Shown: positions 1 to 8,510, numbered from the stretch's first letter. The stretch: DNA of 64,000 bases from Lachnospiraceae bacterium (GCA_024697595.1 JAILFK010000032.1:1-64000); one strand, 5' to 3'. Program-made: numbers and translations. Notes: generated by a model from the sequence alone, not told the origin.

Positions 1-45
1 TTTATATTGCGGTGTTGCAATAACTTGCTTCTTTTTTGTTGTCAT
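1..45 (-). CDS. N-terminal fragment of a divergent gene leaving the window
   Basis: Only the first 15 codons are inside the window (MTTKKKQVIATPQYK). The start is supported by a strong ribosome binding site (AAAGGAAGG, about 8 bases before the ATG) and by an extended -10 promoter roughly 95 bases upstream. It is transcribed away from parA. Nothing can be said about function from 15 residues; the lysine-rich start would suit a DNA-binding protein, but that is a guess. Confidence 0.5.
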   Translation of the reverse strand, partial: MTTKKKQVIATPQYK

Positions 46-137
46 TATTATTTATCCTTCCTTTCTTTTAGCGAAATATGTTGCTCTACATATATATGTT
101 GCATGACCGAAAAATTTAATAATAATTATTTTCACAC

Positions 138-146
138 ATTATATCA
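138..146 (-). promoter_or_regulatory. Extended -10 promoter for the divergent left-end gene
   Basis: On the - strand the sequence TGATATAAT is an extended -10 box (TGnTATAAT) with no convincing -35. It lies upstream of the gene that starts at 45 and points out of the window. Confidence 0.45.
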
Positions 147-354
147 AAGAAAATATTGTATTTTGCTCTTTTTGCGGAAATTGTTGCCAGTTTTCAATTA
201 CAACGCTCTTTACAAGCGCTGTATTTGCCTTTTGAGCCGCTTTTGTATCCTTTGGGCTATTCTTGTATGCCTAAAGCTCTAAACGGTCTATATGCCAAAA
301 TTAGAGCCTTGTACGCATGGTTTGTTATTTTGCATAATATTACGGCCATATTAT

Positions 355-720
355 TTATATACACAATACACATACACATAACACATATATTTTCATTCTT
401 GTTAAATTCTTTTGTACACAGCAAGCATATTCATTATGCAGTTGTATTTAATATACTTCATACATATGCTTTATACATACATTTCGTGTGTGTGCTATAT
501 AAACATATTGCTCACACATACTTTGTGTGTATCTGTATTGTGTATATAATATGTGTATCTGTCACACACACAAAGTTATTGCATACACACTTGACATACA
601 GCTTACACAATAGTATTATATGGGCATACAGTTAAATCATACACAAATCACATACACACCTTTGTTGTGTATGTGTATAGCACAAACATATTACATATAT
701 AAAGAAAGGGTGTGTATATT
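355..720. repeat. Centromere-like region rich in TGTGTAT / ATACACA repeats
   Basis: About twelve copies of the 7-mer TGTGTAT, six in each orientation, lie in this 365-bp stretch just before parA. The parA promoter is embedded among them, and one copy overlaps the parA ribosome binding region. Clustered short repeats upstream of a ParA gene whose partner is a ribbon-helix-helix protein are typical of a plasmid centromere that doubles as the operator of the par operon. Two open frames across 7-635 have no usable ribosome binding site and repetitive content, so I regard the stretch as non-coding. Positions 46-354 show AT-rich sequence and no other feature I can support. Confidence 0.6.
591..619 (+). 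promoter_or_regulatory. Promoter of the parA operon
   Basis: TTGACA at 591-596, a 17-bp spacer and TATTAT at 614-619. Transcription would start near 626, leaving a leader of about 97 nt that contains further TGTGTAT repeats. Those repeats could bind the small partner protein and give autorepression, which is an inference. Confidence 0.7.
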
Positions 721-722
721 TT

Positions 723-1484
723 ATGAAAACAATAGCAATAGCAAATCAAAAAGGTGGAGTAGGCAAAACAACTACTTCGGTAAACATGGCAGCAAGCCTA
801 ACAGAACTCGGCAAGAAGGTATTACTCATTGATACCGACCAGCAGACAAACTCGACAGATACATTTAGAGCATCCTACGAGGGCGAAGCAACACTTTATG
901 ATTGTTGGTTAGCAGAGGATAAGGAAGATATAAACAAATGTATCCAGCATACTGAAATCGGCGACATAATCGCAGGGGATCCTCTTCTTCGAGAAGCAGA
1001 AACAAAAATAGCCAGAAATCCTGCAGCCGGTCTTACTTCATTTAAGAAGATGCTAAACTCGCTAGAAGGATATGATTATGTATTGATTGATTGTCCTCCA
1101 AGTCTAGGTTCATTGCTCCAGGCAATTTTAATCGCAGCTGATGAAGTAATCATTCCAGTTACTGCAGACAGATATGCCGTACAGGGATTATCTCAAATCT
1201 GGGAAACAATCCAGAATGTCAGAGAGATTATGAATCCTAATTTGAAGATTGCAGGATTTTTACTTGTTCGTTTTAATACCAGAACGAATCTTAATAGAGC
1301 AACATATGAAGCTTTAGAGAATATTGCGAAACAGCTTGATACAAAAATTTTTGATACATATATCAGAGAATCGGTAAAGGCGCGTGAGGCTTTGGTGGCC
1401 AGAGAAACACTTACAACTTATGCTCCTCACTCAACAACAGGAGAAGATTATAAAATGTTTGTAAGGGAATATATCGGAGAGTAG
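723..1484 (+). CDS. parA: ParA-type partition ATPase
   Basis: A 253-residue ParA/Soj-family ATPase that would segregate the plasmid by patterning on nucleoid DNA. The deviant Walker A motif KGGVGKTT is at residues 10-17, Walker B is seen in VLIDCPPSLG, and a further conserved stretch IPVTADRYAVQGL follows. There is no N-terminal helix-turn-helix extension, as in the short ParA proteins (type Ib and Soj-like). The ATG follows AAAGAAAGGG. The next gene starts 16 bp downstream and has a ribbon-helix-helix-like C-terminus, so the two form a parA/parB-like operon next to the repeats at 355-720. Confidence 0.92.
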   Translation: MKTIAIANQKGGVGKTTTSVNMAASLTELGKKVLLIDTDQQTNSTDTFRASYEGEATLYDCWLAEDKEDINKCIQHTEIGDIIAGDPLLREAETKIARNPAAGLTSFKKMLNSLEGYDYVLIDCPPSLGSLLQAILIAADEVIIPVTADRYAVQGLSQIWETIQNVREIMNPNLKIAGFLLVRFNTRTNLNRATYEALENIAKQLDTKIFDTYIRESVKAREALVARETLTTYAPHSTTGEDYKMFVREYIGE

Positions 1485-1500
1485 TAGAAAGGAGATAGCC

Positions 1501-1854
1501 ATGGCAAAGAGTAAATCAAGTACACAAAAGCCATTATTTGAAAATTTAACAGACGGATTAGGCTTTGAGCCAGCAAAAAAGACTGAACCAGTAGAAGTCA
1601 AAATGAAAGAGGCACCAAGACCTGAGCCAATTATCAAGAAAGAAGAACCAGAAAAGGCTGCAAAGGCTATTGAACCAGCAAAAAAATCTAGTGGTTTTAA
1701 AATCGAAAAAGAAGAGAAGGAAACAAGAAGTATTAGAAAGCAGTTTCTCTTAACAGAAACACAAAACCACTGGATCGAACAAGTTGCTAAAGATAATGAT
1801 GTTTCTATGAATGAAGTAATTTGCAAGCTGATTGAACAGGCAATGAAGCTGTAG
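1501..1854 (+). CDS. Small ParB-like/ParG-like partition partner with C-terminal ribbon-helix-helix
   Basis: A 117-residue protein starting at an ATG after AAAGGAGATAGCC. The first 75 residues are low-complexity and charged (Lys, Glu, Pro, Ala). The last 45 contain RKQFLLTETQNHWIEQVAKD followed by VSMNEVICKLIEQAMK, which looks like the strand-helix-helix of the MetJ/Arc fold. It is not a full-length ParB with ParB/Srx and HTH domains. Position directly after parA and beside a repeat-rich leader makes it the likely centromere-binding protein and autorepressor. The assignment is by context and fold pattern, not by a recognised family name. Confidence 0.65.
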   Translation: MAKSKSSTQKPLFENLTDGLGFEPAKKTEPVEVKMKEAPRPEPIIKKEEPEKAAKAIEPAKKSSGFKIEKEEKETRSIRKQFLLTETQNHWIEQVAKDNDVSMNEVICKLIEQAMKL

Positions 1855-1857
1855 TTT

Positions 1858-2163
1858 ATGACGCTCCCCTATGCTAAAGCATAGGGGTTTCCCCTTAAGA
1901 GCGTTATCAGACTCAGTTAAGAGAAATCTTAACTACGATATTTTGGTTATGACACCTGTGGTTGACGCACCAGACCGCTGCTCTGTCGTATAGTATTAAG
2001 TTGGGATAGGGAGTAATCAGTACCCTGTGTACTATATGTAAAAAGCCATTATATCATTGTCGAGGTGAGGCCGGATTCTCGTATTGGTAACAAATACGAG
2101 ATACGCACAACCGTAGGAAACTACGGCATTATGGTATTAAGTTACCAAGAGAGGAGTGCCTAC
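1858..2163 (+). ncRNA. Putative omega RNA of IscB
   Basis: About 300 nt without a plausible gene immediately upstream of iscB, where the guide RNA of IscB nucleases is normally encoded. Strong hairpins are visible: 1866-1887, GTTAAGA-GAAA-TCTTAAC at 1916-1933, a stem at 2077-2101, and CCGTAG-GAAA-CTACGG at 2111-2126. Two have GAAA loops. In the known system the guide lies at the 5' end and is copied from DNA just outside the left end. Here that would be roughly 1840-1860, the 3' end of the parB-like gene. RNA ends are inferred. Confidence 0.65.
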
Positions 2164-3429
2164 ATGGTATATGTTTTAGACCAGAACGGACAACCGCTTA
2201 TGCCTACAAATAGGCACGGTAAAGTCAAGCACTTGCTTAAAAGTGGTAAGGCTAAAGTAGTAAAAAAATGTCCGTTCACAATTAAACTGTTGTATAGAAG
2301 CACGAACTATACACAAGACCTAGCTCTCGGTGTAGATACAGGGAGTGGTACAATCGGTAATTCCGTTTCTAAAGATAATGGCGATATAGTCTATATGTCA
2401 AAGGTAATTGTCAGGAATGATGTTACAGACAAAATGACACAGAGAGCCAAATACCGCAGAAATCGTAGAAACCGTAAAACAAGATACCGCAAACCAAGAT
2501 TTCTGAATCGTAAAAACAGTATCAGAAAAGACCGCTTCAGCCCTACTATGATAAGTAAATTCCATAGTCATATTAAGGAAATCGAATATATTAAGTCGAT
2601 ACTCCCTGTTACGACCTTGGTATTGGAAACAGGTCAGTTTGATACACACCTTATAAAAAATCCTACACTTGCCAATGAAAAAGTTAGACATTGGGGCTAT
2701 CAGAAAGGCACTAACTATGGTTTCGAGAATACAAAGGCTATGGTACTTAACCGTGACGGTTACAAATGCCAATGTTGTAAAGGCAAACATAAGGATAGTA
2801 AGTTAGAAGTTCATCACATAATCTTTCGTAGTCAAGGTGGTAGTGATGAATCAAAAAACTTAATCACTTTATGCCACACTTGTCATAAAGCTTTACATGA
2901 AGGAAAGATTAACCCTAAATTCAAAGGCAAGAAGAAAGGGCAACTGAAATATGCTACACAGATGAACAGTATCCGTTGCCAGTTGCTTAAACAGTATCCA
3001 GATGCTATAGAGACCTTTGGTATGGTCACAAAGGCAAACAGGCTTAACCTTGGTATCGAAAAAGATCATCATTTAGATGCTTGCGTAATCGCAAGCGGTG
3101 GCAATCCTATACAACTGATTACAGATACAGTATATGTCAAAAAATCTGTAGCCAAAGGCGACAGACAAAAGACTAAAGGTATCCGTAGCGAACAGCCAAT
3201 AACTACTGGAAAGATACAAGGTTATAGGAAATTCGATAAGGTAAAATATTTCGGTAAGGAATACTTTATCAAAGGTCGCATGAGTAGTGGCTATGCAATC
3301 CTTATGGATATAGAAGGTAACAAGATAGATTTTTCTTCTATGCCGAAAGGAATGAAAACACCAAAGTTATGTAACTGTACGAGAGTAACCGCAAGGAACT
3401 CCGTACTTATAGATAAGGTAGCCGTTTAG
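2164..3429 (+). CDS. iscB: IscB RNA-guided nuclease (RuvC + HNH)
   Basis: A 421-residue protein with the IscB layout. The N-terminal PLMP motif is at residues 11-14. RuvC-I has Asp58 in LALGVDTGS, followed by an arginine-rich bridge helix at about 93-122. RuvC-II has Glu155 in TLVLETGQFD. An inserted HNH domain carries VHHII at 216-220, Asn232 and CHTCH at 237-241, with a zinc-knuckle cysteine group at 202-205. RuvC-III has HHLDA at 302-306. All catalytic residues are present, so it should be an active relative of Cas9. The ATG at 2164 follows GAGAGGAG by 7 bases; an in-frame upstream start at 2065 lies within the structured RNA and is unlikely. Confidence 0.9.
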   Translation: MVYVLDQNGQPLMPTNRHGKVKHLLKSGKAKVVKKCPFTIKLLYRSTNYTQDLALGVDTGSGTIGNSVSKDNGDIVYMSKVIVRNDVTDKMTQRAKYRRNRRNRKTRYRKPRFLNRKNSIRKDRFSPTMISKFHSHIKEIEYIKSILPVTTLVLETGQFDTHLIKNPTLANEKVRHWGYQKGTNYGFENTKAMVLNRDGYKCQCCKGKHKDSKLEVHHIIFRSQGGSDESKNLITLCHTCHKALHEGKINPKFKGKKKGQLKYATQMNSIRCQLLKQYPDAIETFGMVTKANRLNLGIEKDHHLDACVIASGGNPIQLITDTVYVKKSVAKGDRQKTKGIRSEQPITTGKIQGYRKFDKVKYFGKEYFIKGRMSSGYAILMDIEGNKIDFSSMPKGMKTPKLCNCTRVTARNSVLIDKVAV

Positions 3430-3521
3430 ACGGCTACCACGAGGAGCAGGTCGGGCTTCATCCCACGATGCTGAAGCATCGGGGTTTTCGCCCGTGTGTC
3501 ATTTATAAATCAATATATTAT

Positions 3522-3550
3522 AAGCGCCGAACAAAACGGCGCTTATTTTT
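3522..3550 (+). terminator. Rho-independent terminator
   Basis: AAGCGCCG-AACAAAA-CGGCGCTT followed by ATTTTTG. It ends transcription from the par/iscB side before the promoter at 3622. It was probably the original terminator of the par operon before the IscB element inserted. Confidence 0.75.
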
Positions 3551-3621
3551 GTGCAAAAATGTATAAATCGTATTATTTTTGAATATTTTTTACCAAAACA
3601 CACAAAACGGCATTTTTGATT

Positions 3622-3630
3622 TGCTATAAT
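3622..3630 (+). promoter_or_regulatory. Extended -10 promoter of the Tad-like operon
   Basis: TGCTATAAT is an extended -10 element; no good -35 is seen 17 bp upstream. The 18-base stretch TTTTTGATTTGCTATAAT also occurs at the 44.24-kb promoter on the other strand, suggesting a shared promoter class. Confidence 0.55.
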
Positions 3631-3663
3631 AGACAAAGCAAATCTTGAAAGGAGCGATATTCT

Positions 3664-4605
3664 TTGGAAAAAAATAAGAGAAAATGTAAAACTTGCGGCG
3701 AGATCATAGATGGATATGCTGAATTTTGTGTCTTTTGCGGTACAAAGCAACCTGTTCCAGCTAAATCAATCAATGACAAACCAGTAGCAAAATCGAACAA
3801 GACACGAAACAAAATCAAAAAAGTTGATATTGATATTATGGATAACAAAGATTTTCAATCAATAAAAAAAGAGATTGAAAGCGATAAAACAATCAAGGAG
3901 CAGGAACAGAAGATTAAGGAACTTGAAATAGAGAATGAAAAGACCAGCAAGATAGCATTTTACGACAAAGCATTGACAGGTCTTAAAAACAGAGCTGCTT
4001 TTGATGAAGCATTAAAGAAAATCCCAAAAGAAAAACTTGTGGTTATTGCCATTGATGCAAATAATCTTAAAGATTTTAATGACAATTGGGGGCATAGTGC
4101 TGGTGACGAGCTATTGATATTTGTAGCAAACAAACTGGAAAGCGTATTTGGCAAAGACAATGCATATCGACTAGGTGGTGACGAATTTGGTGTTTTAATC
4201 GAATCGGATGAAGAAGAAACAACACTGCTAATCGAAAAATTCAACACCTTGCTAAATGACCATAATGAATTAAATGAGAAATACAGTGATTCAATATCTG
4301 TCAGCGCATCACTCGGTTATGCAAAAGGAATAGAGGCCGGCACTATAGAAGAAGTGCTAAAACTTGCAGACCAGCGTATGTATGAAGATAAAGAGCGCCA
4401 TAAGCTTACCGAAGCAGAAAACAAGCCAATAGAATATATAAACGAAGATGACTATAATGCCAATTTCGATGGATATTACAACGATACAGAAAAATATATC
4501 GAAGATTTAGAATCAAAGATTTCGAAAGAAACATTGAAAAAGACAATTTTACTAAGTGTTCTAATAGTTATTTTTGTAATTATATATGAATTTATATTGA
4601 TGTAG
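3664..4605 (+). CDS. Zinc-ribbon GGDEF protein, putative diguanylate cyclase
   Basis: 313 residues starting at TTG after AAAGGAGCGATATTC. Residues 8-30 hold a zinc ribbon (CKTCG ... CVFCG), then a charged linker and coiled coil, then a GGDEF domain at about 100-240 with the intact signature RLGGDEFG. A membrane helix closes the C-terminus (about 292-312). GGDEF domains make cyclic di-GMP from two GTP. No RxxD inhibitory site is visible five residues before GGDEF. It is the first gene of the operon that encodes a Tad-like ATPase and pilin-like proteins, so local c-di-GMP may control pilus assembly; that link is an inference. Confidence 0.85.
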   Translation: MEKNKRKCKTCGEIIDGYAEFCVFCGTKQPVPAKSINDKPVAKSNKTRNKIKKVDIDIMDNKDFQSIKKEIESDKTIKEQEQKIKELEIENEKTSKIAFYDKALTGLKNRAAFDEALKKIPKEKLVVIAIDANNLKDFNDNWGHSAGDELLIFVANKLESVFGKDNAYRLGGDEFGVLIESDEEETTLLIEKFNTLLNDHNELNEKYSDSISVSASLGYAKGIEAGTIEEVLKLADQRMYEDKERHKLTEAENKPIEYINEDDYNANFDGYYNDTEKYIEDLESKISKETLKKTILLSVLIVIFVIIYEFILM

Positions 4606-4615
4606 AGGTGGGAAA

Positions 4616-5158
4616 ATGCATAACAATTTAACAAAAGTATATGAGTATATGGATTCTGAGGCATTAGAAAAAGGGATGAAATGCAAACATTTGGCTAAGC
4701 ACATTGAACAAATGTTACATTATCCAGATACCTTTTTGTCTGATGCCTGCATAGTTGCCGATATAGGAATGACTTTTATTTCTCCAGAAATAAAAAATAA
4801 GATTGAACCATTGTTACCATCTGAAAAAGAGGTAATTAATATGCATCCTATATTCGGATATAAGCTGCTTAAAGATTTCGGGCTAGATGATTTGGCAGAT
4901 GTTGTGGCAATACATCACAGTCCAAATGGATTAGAGCCATTAGGCTTTAATTTTAACGAAACCATAAATGAAAAATTACAAAAAACGGCAATGCAGGTAC
5001 ACACAATAGATGTGTTTATCGCTCTTATAACAGACAGACCATATCGCAGCGCATTTTCATCAGATGAGGCTTACAATTATTTGCTAGAAAATGAAAAGTT
5101 TTTTGATTCTGATGTATGTGAATGTATTAAGAGCTTAATAGAAATGGAGGAACTTTAA
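4616..5158 (+). CDS. Degenerate HD-GYP-like protein
   Basis: 180 residues with the frame of an HD-GYP domain. CIVADIGMTFIS stands where HDIGK is expected, followed by NMHPIFGYKLL, AIHHSPNG and the typical ending IDVFIALITDRPYRSAFSSDEAYN. The metal-binding His of the HD dyad is Ala here and the GYP triplet is not recognisable, so hydrolytic activity is doubtful. It could instead sense c-di-GMP or act as a structural partner. The stop overlaps the ATG of the next gene (TAATG), and the GGAGG for that gene lies inside its last codons, so the two are translationally coupled. Confidence 0.7.
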   Translation: MHNNLTKVYEYMDSEALEKGMKCKHLAKHIEQMLHYPDTFLSDACIVADIGMTFISPEIKNKIEPLLPSEKEVINMHPIFGYKLLKDFGLDDLADVVAIHHSPNGLEPLGFNFNETINEKLQKTAMQVHTIDVFIALITDRPYRSAFSSDEAYNYLLENEKFFDSDVCECIKSLIEMEEL

Positions 5159-6465
5159 TGGCACTATTTGCAAACAAGACAACAGAAGGCTCTTTGTTCG
5201 GTAGTGAATACCAACTACCAGAAGAAACCCTTGTTAAAACAGAAGAAGAAAAGGAATTACATATTGAAGAAGATGCTGTAGTAGATGGTATTGATTTTAA
5301 TATCTTAAAAGTACCTATTGAATTTTTTGAGGATCTGACTGCATTTATTAATGATAAAGACATTACTGATATTGAATATAACTCAGGAAATGTCTGGACT
5401 ATTGATATATATAACAATGTGATCAGACACGACGAGTTGAACTATGGCGAGGTGCAGGTACAAAAGCTTATTGAAAGAATTAATAGTTCTAAAAATAGTG
5501 AATTTAATAAAATATCAAAGACATTAGAGACAGAAGCTGTAACCACTACTGGAGAGAGTATTAGAATTAAGGTTTTACATTCAGAATATGCGCAAGATGG
5601 AACTGAGCTTTATATTCGCAAAACTCCTTCTTATGCTCGATTATCTACAGTGGAAATCTTAAAAAACAAATATGCAACGCCCGAAGAATTGTCTTTTCTG
5701 ATAAATGTAATTAAAGCACATGGTACTGTTTTAATTGCAGGAGAACCTGGTGCCGGTAAAACAGAATTGGGTAAGTATTTGTCACTTTTCATTGACAAAA
5801 AGGACCATGTTTTTGTAATCGAGGACACAAATGAATGGCACATTAAATCACTTAGACCAAATCTTCGTAATACATCGGTTTTAGCTACCAAGGATGGTGA
5901 AAATAACACTCGAACATATGCAGATGCTATAAAAGATGCTGTTCGTTGTAACACTAATTGGCTAATTTTTTCAGAAATCCGTGGTGATGAAGTCGTTGAA
6001 TATTTTAATGCGTTAGCTACTATTTCTGGAGGAATTGGAACAATTCATTCACCAAATGTAAAAGGTATCGTAACAAAGATAAAAAACATGACTTCTGATG
6101 CAATCGAGCGTACTCGTCTCGAAGATGAAGTATATCTCAATGAAATCGTAGGCGTATTTATTCAGCGAGACTTAAAAGATATGTCGCGACACATTGAACA
6201 GATTGGCGTCTTTTATAACCAACACGGAGCAAAAGTCAAAGGGTTGCTTTTTAATAAAAGCGAATTTCTGGATTCAACATTGCCATCAGCTATGTTAAAG
6301 AAGTTTGAAAGACATGGTATTTCAAATCCATTTTTTGCAAAAGAGGTTAAGACAGCTTGTGACAATTTAGGAATAGTTTTTGAAGAAACAGATTATATTA
6401 CGCCCCAAGATAATGTTGTAAACATTCAATCTTCATCATCTGTTTCAAAAGAAATAAGAATATAG
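5158..6465 (+). CDS. CpaF/TadA-type (VirB11-like) secretion ATPase
   Basis: 435 residues. Walker A is GEPGAGKTE near residue 196, VFVIEDTNEW follows as the Asp-box region, and ISGGIGTIHSPNVKGIVTKI is the Walker B/His-box region. The N-terminal 150 residues match the usual all-alpha/PAS-like front part of CpaF proteins. These hexameric ATPases drive assembly of Tad/Flp pili or type IV secretion. It lies directly before a TadB/TadC-like membrane protein and a set of pilin-like genes. A VirB11 role with the conjugation genes at 23-29 kb is the alternative, less favoured because of the neighbours. Confidence 0.85.
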   Translation: MALFANKTTEGSLFGSEYQLPEETLVKTEEEKELHIEEDAVVDGIDFNILKVPIEFFEDLTAFINDKDITDIEYNSGNVWTIDIYNNVIRHDELNYGEVQVQKLIERINSSKNSEFNKISKTLETEAVTTTGESIRIKVLHSEYAQDGTELYIRKTPSYARLSTVEILKNKYATPEELSFLINVIKAHGTVLIAGEPGAGKTELGKYLSLFIDKKDHVFVIEDTNEWHIKSLRPNLRNTSVLATKDGENNTRTYADAIKDAVRCNTNWLIFSEIRGDEVVEYFNALATISGGIGTIHSPNVKGIVTKIKNMTSDAIERTRLEDEVYLNEIVGVFIQRDLKDMSRHIEQIGVFYNQHGAKVKGLLFNKSEFLDSTLPSAMLKKFERHGISNPFFAKEVKTACDNLGIVFEETDYITPQDNVVNIQSSSSVSKEIRI

Positions 6466-6481
6466 TGAAAGGAGCGATATT

Positions 6482-8026
6482 TTGAAGAAAAACATTTTTT
6501 ATTACATTAAGCCTAAAAATCTAGAAGGCGAAATCACAGGTTATGGCTATGTCTTTAATCTAAAAAAGACATTAGTTACTTTTGGTATTACATTTTTGCT
6601 CACAATTATATTGGGTATTATTTTCAACTTACAATGGATGTATATCACAGCTATGTGCGCCATTGATTTGCTGTTTTTGCCTAAAATCATATCCAACACA
6701 TACAAGTACATGTATGAGCAACGAAGATTTTTTGATCTAAACGAATACATGGAGCAATTTTTATATTCATTTAGAACCAAGGGTAAAGTATATGCCGCAC
6801 TTGAAGAAACAAGAGAGATTTTTAAAGAGGGCGAACCCATGTATGAAACTATTGATAATGCTTTAAAAAAAGCAGCTTCATTAGATAACAAAAGCAGCTC
6901 TCTTTCCATGTCTGAAATTGCTTTTAAAGAAATTGAGGCATCATATCAATGCCAAAAATTAAAATCAATTCATAAATTTGCACTTAAAGCTGAAAGAATT
7001 GGTGGTGATTATACTTCTACAATCGAAATGCTTCAAACTGATAGAAAGAACTGGGAAGAGCGAAATACTACAAGCCAGAATACCAAAAGAAAGCGAAAAA
7101 ATGATTTAGTCGCTTCTTCGGTTGTTGTTTTTTTGCTTTGCGAAATATTTATGAAAATACTTACAATCACTTCATCGAAAGCTGAATTATTGAGTGTATT
7201 AAATATTTCTCATAATATATTTGTTCAAATTTCTACAGTATTACTTTGGCTTGTATCGTTTATAACATATATTAAAGCCGATGACATTATAGCAGTAAAC
7301 TGGTTAAACCCAAAAAACAAATATGACGATAAATCTATACTAAAAACCTACAATAAGATTATCAACTGGAATGAGTCAGCTGAATTAAGGAAGTCTATAA
7401 AATATGCTTGCTGTACAGGAATTATAGGAATAGTTTTACTTATTATTTCTGTCCTTTTAAAGATAACCGCTTTAAAATTTATTGCACTAATTATATGTTT
7501 ACTTGCCATACCTATGCTTTTCCAGCATAAAATTGATTATAAGCTTGCTCGAAAAAAAGTGATTCTAGAAATCGAAAAAGCATTTCCAAACTGGTTGATT
7601 GAAATAGCACTTTTACTTCAAACAACAAATGTAAGCAATGCTATTCGACAATCTTTTGATTCTGCTCCTGCAATCTTAAAACCAGAGTTGGTTAAGTTAT
7701 ATAATTCAATTCTAGAAAATCCTAATTCGTCAGAACCGTTTGTTCTTTTTATGAGAGAGTTCGACATTAGAAGTATTACATCAGCAATGAAAATGCTTTA
7801 TTCTTTAAAGTCAGGTATCAGCAATGATTACAATGAGCAAATTAGAGATATTTTAGAAAAAAACAACGAAATGTTAAATCGTTCAGAAGAAATACGATTA
7901 AACGAAGAAATAACGCTGCTTAAAGCTATGATGGCAATACCTTATATGTCTGGCGGTGCAAAGCTCGCAGTTGATATGATCGTATTCTTTTTTACATCAT
8001 TTGCCACAATGGGAAATCTTGTATAG
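6482..8026 (+). CDS. TadB/TadC-like pilus assembly membrane platform
   Basis: 514 residues starting at TTG after the same AAAGGAGCGATATT site used by the GGDEF gene. Hydrophobic pairs lie at about 28-65, 210-262, 300-345 and near the C-terminus (about 485-512). Cytoplasmic helical regions with long charged stretches separate them, as in T2SF-domain proteins. The length is that of TadB and TadC combined, so it may be a fused platform subunit. It follows the ATPase by 16 bp. Family assignment rests on topology and context, not on a clear motif. Confidence 0.65.
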   Translation: MKKNIFYYIKPKNLEGEITGYGYVFNLKKTLVTFGITFLLTIILGIIFNLQWMYITAMCAIDLLFLPKIISNTYKYMYEQRRFFDLNEYMEQFLYSFRTKGKVYAALEETREIFKEGEPMYETIDNALKKAASLDNKSSSLSMSEIAFKEIEASYQCQKLKSIHKFALKAERIGGDYTSTIEMLQTDRKNWEERNTTSQNTKRKRKNDLVASSVVVFLLCEIFMKILTITSSKAELLSVLNISHNIFVQISTVLLWLVSFITYIKADDIIAVNWLNPKNKYDDKSILKTYNKIINWNESAELRKSIKYACCTGIIGIVLLIISVLLKITALKFIALIICLLAIPMLFQHKIDYKLARKKVILEIEKAFPNWLIEIALLLQTTNVSNAIRQSFDSAPAILKPELVKLYNSILENPNSSEPFVLFMREFDIRSITSAMKMLYSLKSGISNDYNEQIRDILEKNNEMLNRSEEIRLNEEITLLKAMMAIPYMSGGAKLAVDMIVFFFTSFATMGNLV

Positions 8027-8040
8027 AAAGGAAAGAAATT

Positions 8041-8382
8041 ATGGAAGAAATAATTAAAGCATTTACAGGTCTTTTATTTACATTAATTGTAGCCTTTTTG
8101 GGTGTTTCCCTTATATCATCTAGCATTGATGCTAGAAATGCCCAGGCTTATATGTCAGAAGCAGTCCAAGAGATTTCTTCATCCAACTGTTCAAATAGTG
8201 TCATTAATTATTATAAAACTCATGCAACAGAGGTTAATGACACCTATCAGTTTGATGTTTCATCTAAAACTGCATCGACATCAGCTAATCGTTATGTTGC
8301 AACAGCCACATTAAAATACAAATACCGTATTCCTTTAATCGCATTAAGTGAAGATAAGGTTATTGTTAGTGAGATAAGGTAG
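8041..8382 (+). CDS. Small pilin-like membrane protein
   Basis: 113 residues. The N-terminus MEEIIKAFTGLLFTLIVAFLG puts a Glu-rich tip directly before a long hydrophobic helix, as in TadE/Flp or DUF4320-type pseudopilins. The rest is a small polar domain with a single Cys. There is no obvious prepilin peptidase site (G followed by charged E within a leader). It resembles the even smaller neighbours that begin MDEFIREYG and MEEFIREYG. It is likely a structural subunit or minor pilin of the operon's apparatus. Confidence 0.55.
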   Translation: MEEIIKAFTGLLFTLIVAFLGVSLISSSIDARNAQAYMSEAVQEISSSNCSNSVINYYKTHATEVNDTYQFDVSSKTASTSANRYVATATLKYKYRIPLIALSEDKVIVSEIR

Positions 8383-8390
8383 GTATCAAT

Positions 8391-8495
8391 ATGGATGAAT
8401 TTATTAGAGAATATGGCGGATCTATTGTTAACTTTGTAATTGGTGTTTTAATAATCGCAGGTTTAGGCGCAACAATCGCCTATATCTGCATTTAA
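8391..8495 (+). CDS. Micro-pilin-like peptide 1 (34 aa)
   Basis: A 34-residue product, MDEFIREYG then a single hydrophobic helix. The ATG follows AAGGTAGG. Its first nine residues differ from those of the next gene only at position 2, which argues that both are real genes. Too short for a classical Flp pilin (about 50 residues) but with the same charged-tip-plus-helix plan. Function is inferred from context only. Confidence 0.55.
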   Translation: MDEFIREYGGSIVNFVIGVLIIAGLGATIAYICI

Positions 8496-8510
8496 TGTCG
8501 AGGTGATTTT

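Larger units (their letters stand above)
1858..3502 (+). mobile_element. IscB (OMEGA) element related to IS200/IS605, no transposase
   Basis: The element has an imperfect-palindrome hairpin at each end. On the left CCCCTATGC-TAAA-GCATAGGGG spans 1866-1887; on the right GATGC-TGAA-GCATC spans 3467-3480. Such subterminal hairpins are what the single-strand Y1 transposases of IS200/IS605 recognise. Between them lie a structured RNA region and iscB. No tnpA is present, so it is a non-autonomous unit. The exact ends cannot be fixed without an empty site; the left flank ends in TTTAT and the right flank begins ATTTAT. It sits between the parB-like gene and the terminator at 3522-3550 that presumably once ended the par operon directly. 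Confidence 0.75.

Noticed and set aside
7..635. Two open frames of 91 and 159 codons across the par upstream region
   Set aside because: No ribosome binding site, low-complexity Tyr/His/Ile-rich translations caused by the TGTGTAT repeats, and overlap with a promoter; best read as centromere DNA.
2065..2163. IscB start at 2065
   Set aside because: No ribosome binding site at that start, and the codons run through strong hairpins of the putative guide RNA; the ATG at 2164 has GAGAGGAG.
4616..5158. Active HD-GYP phosphodiesterase
   Set aside because: The HD dyad reads AD and the GYP motif is not recognisable, so activity is not supported.
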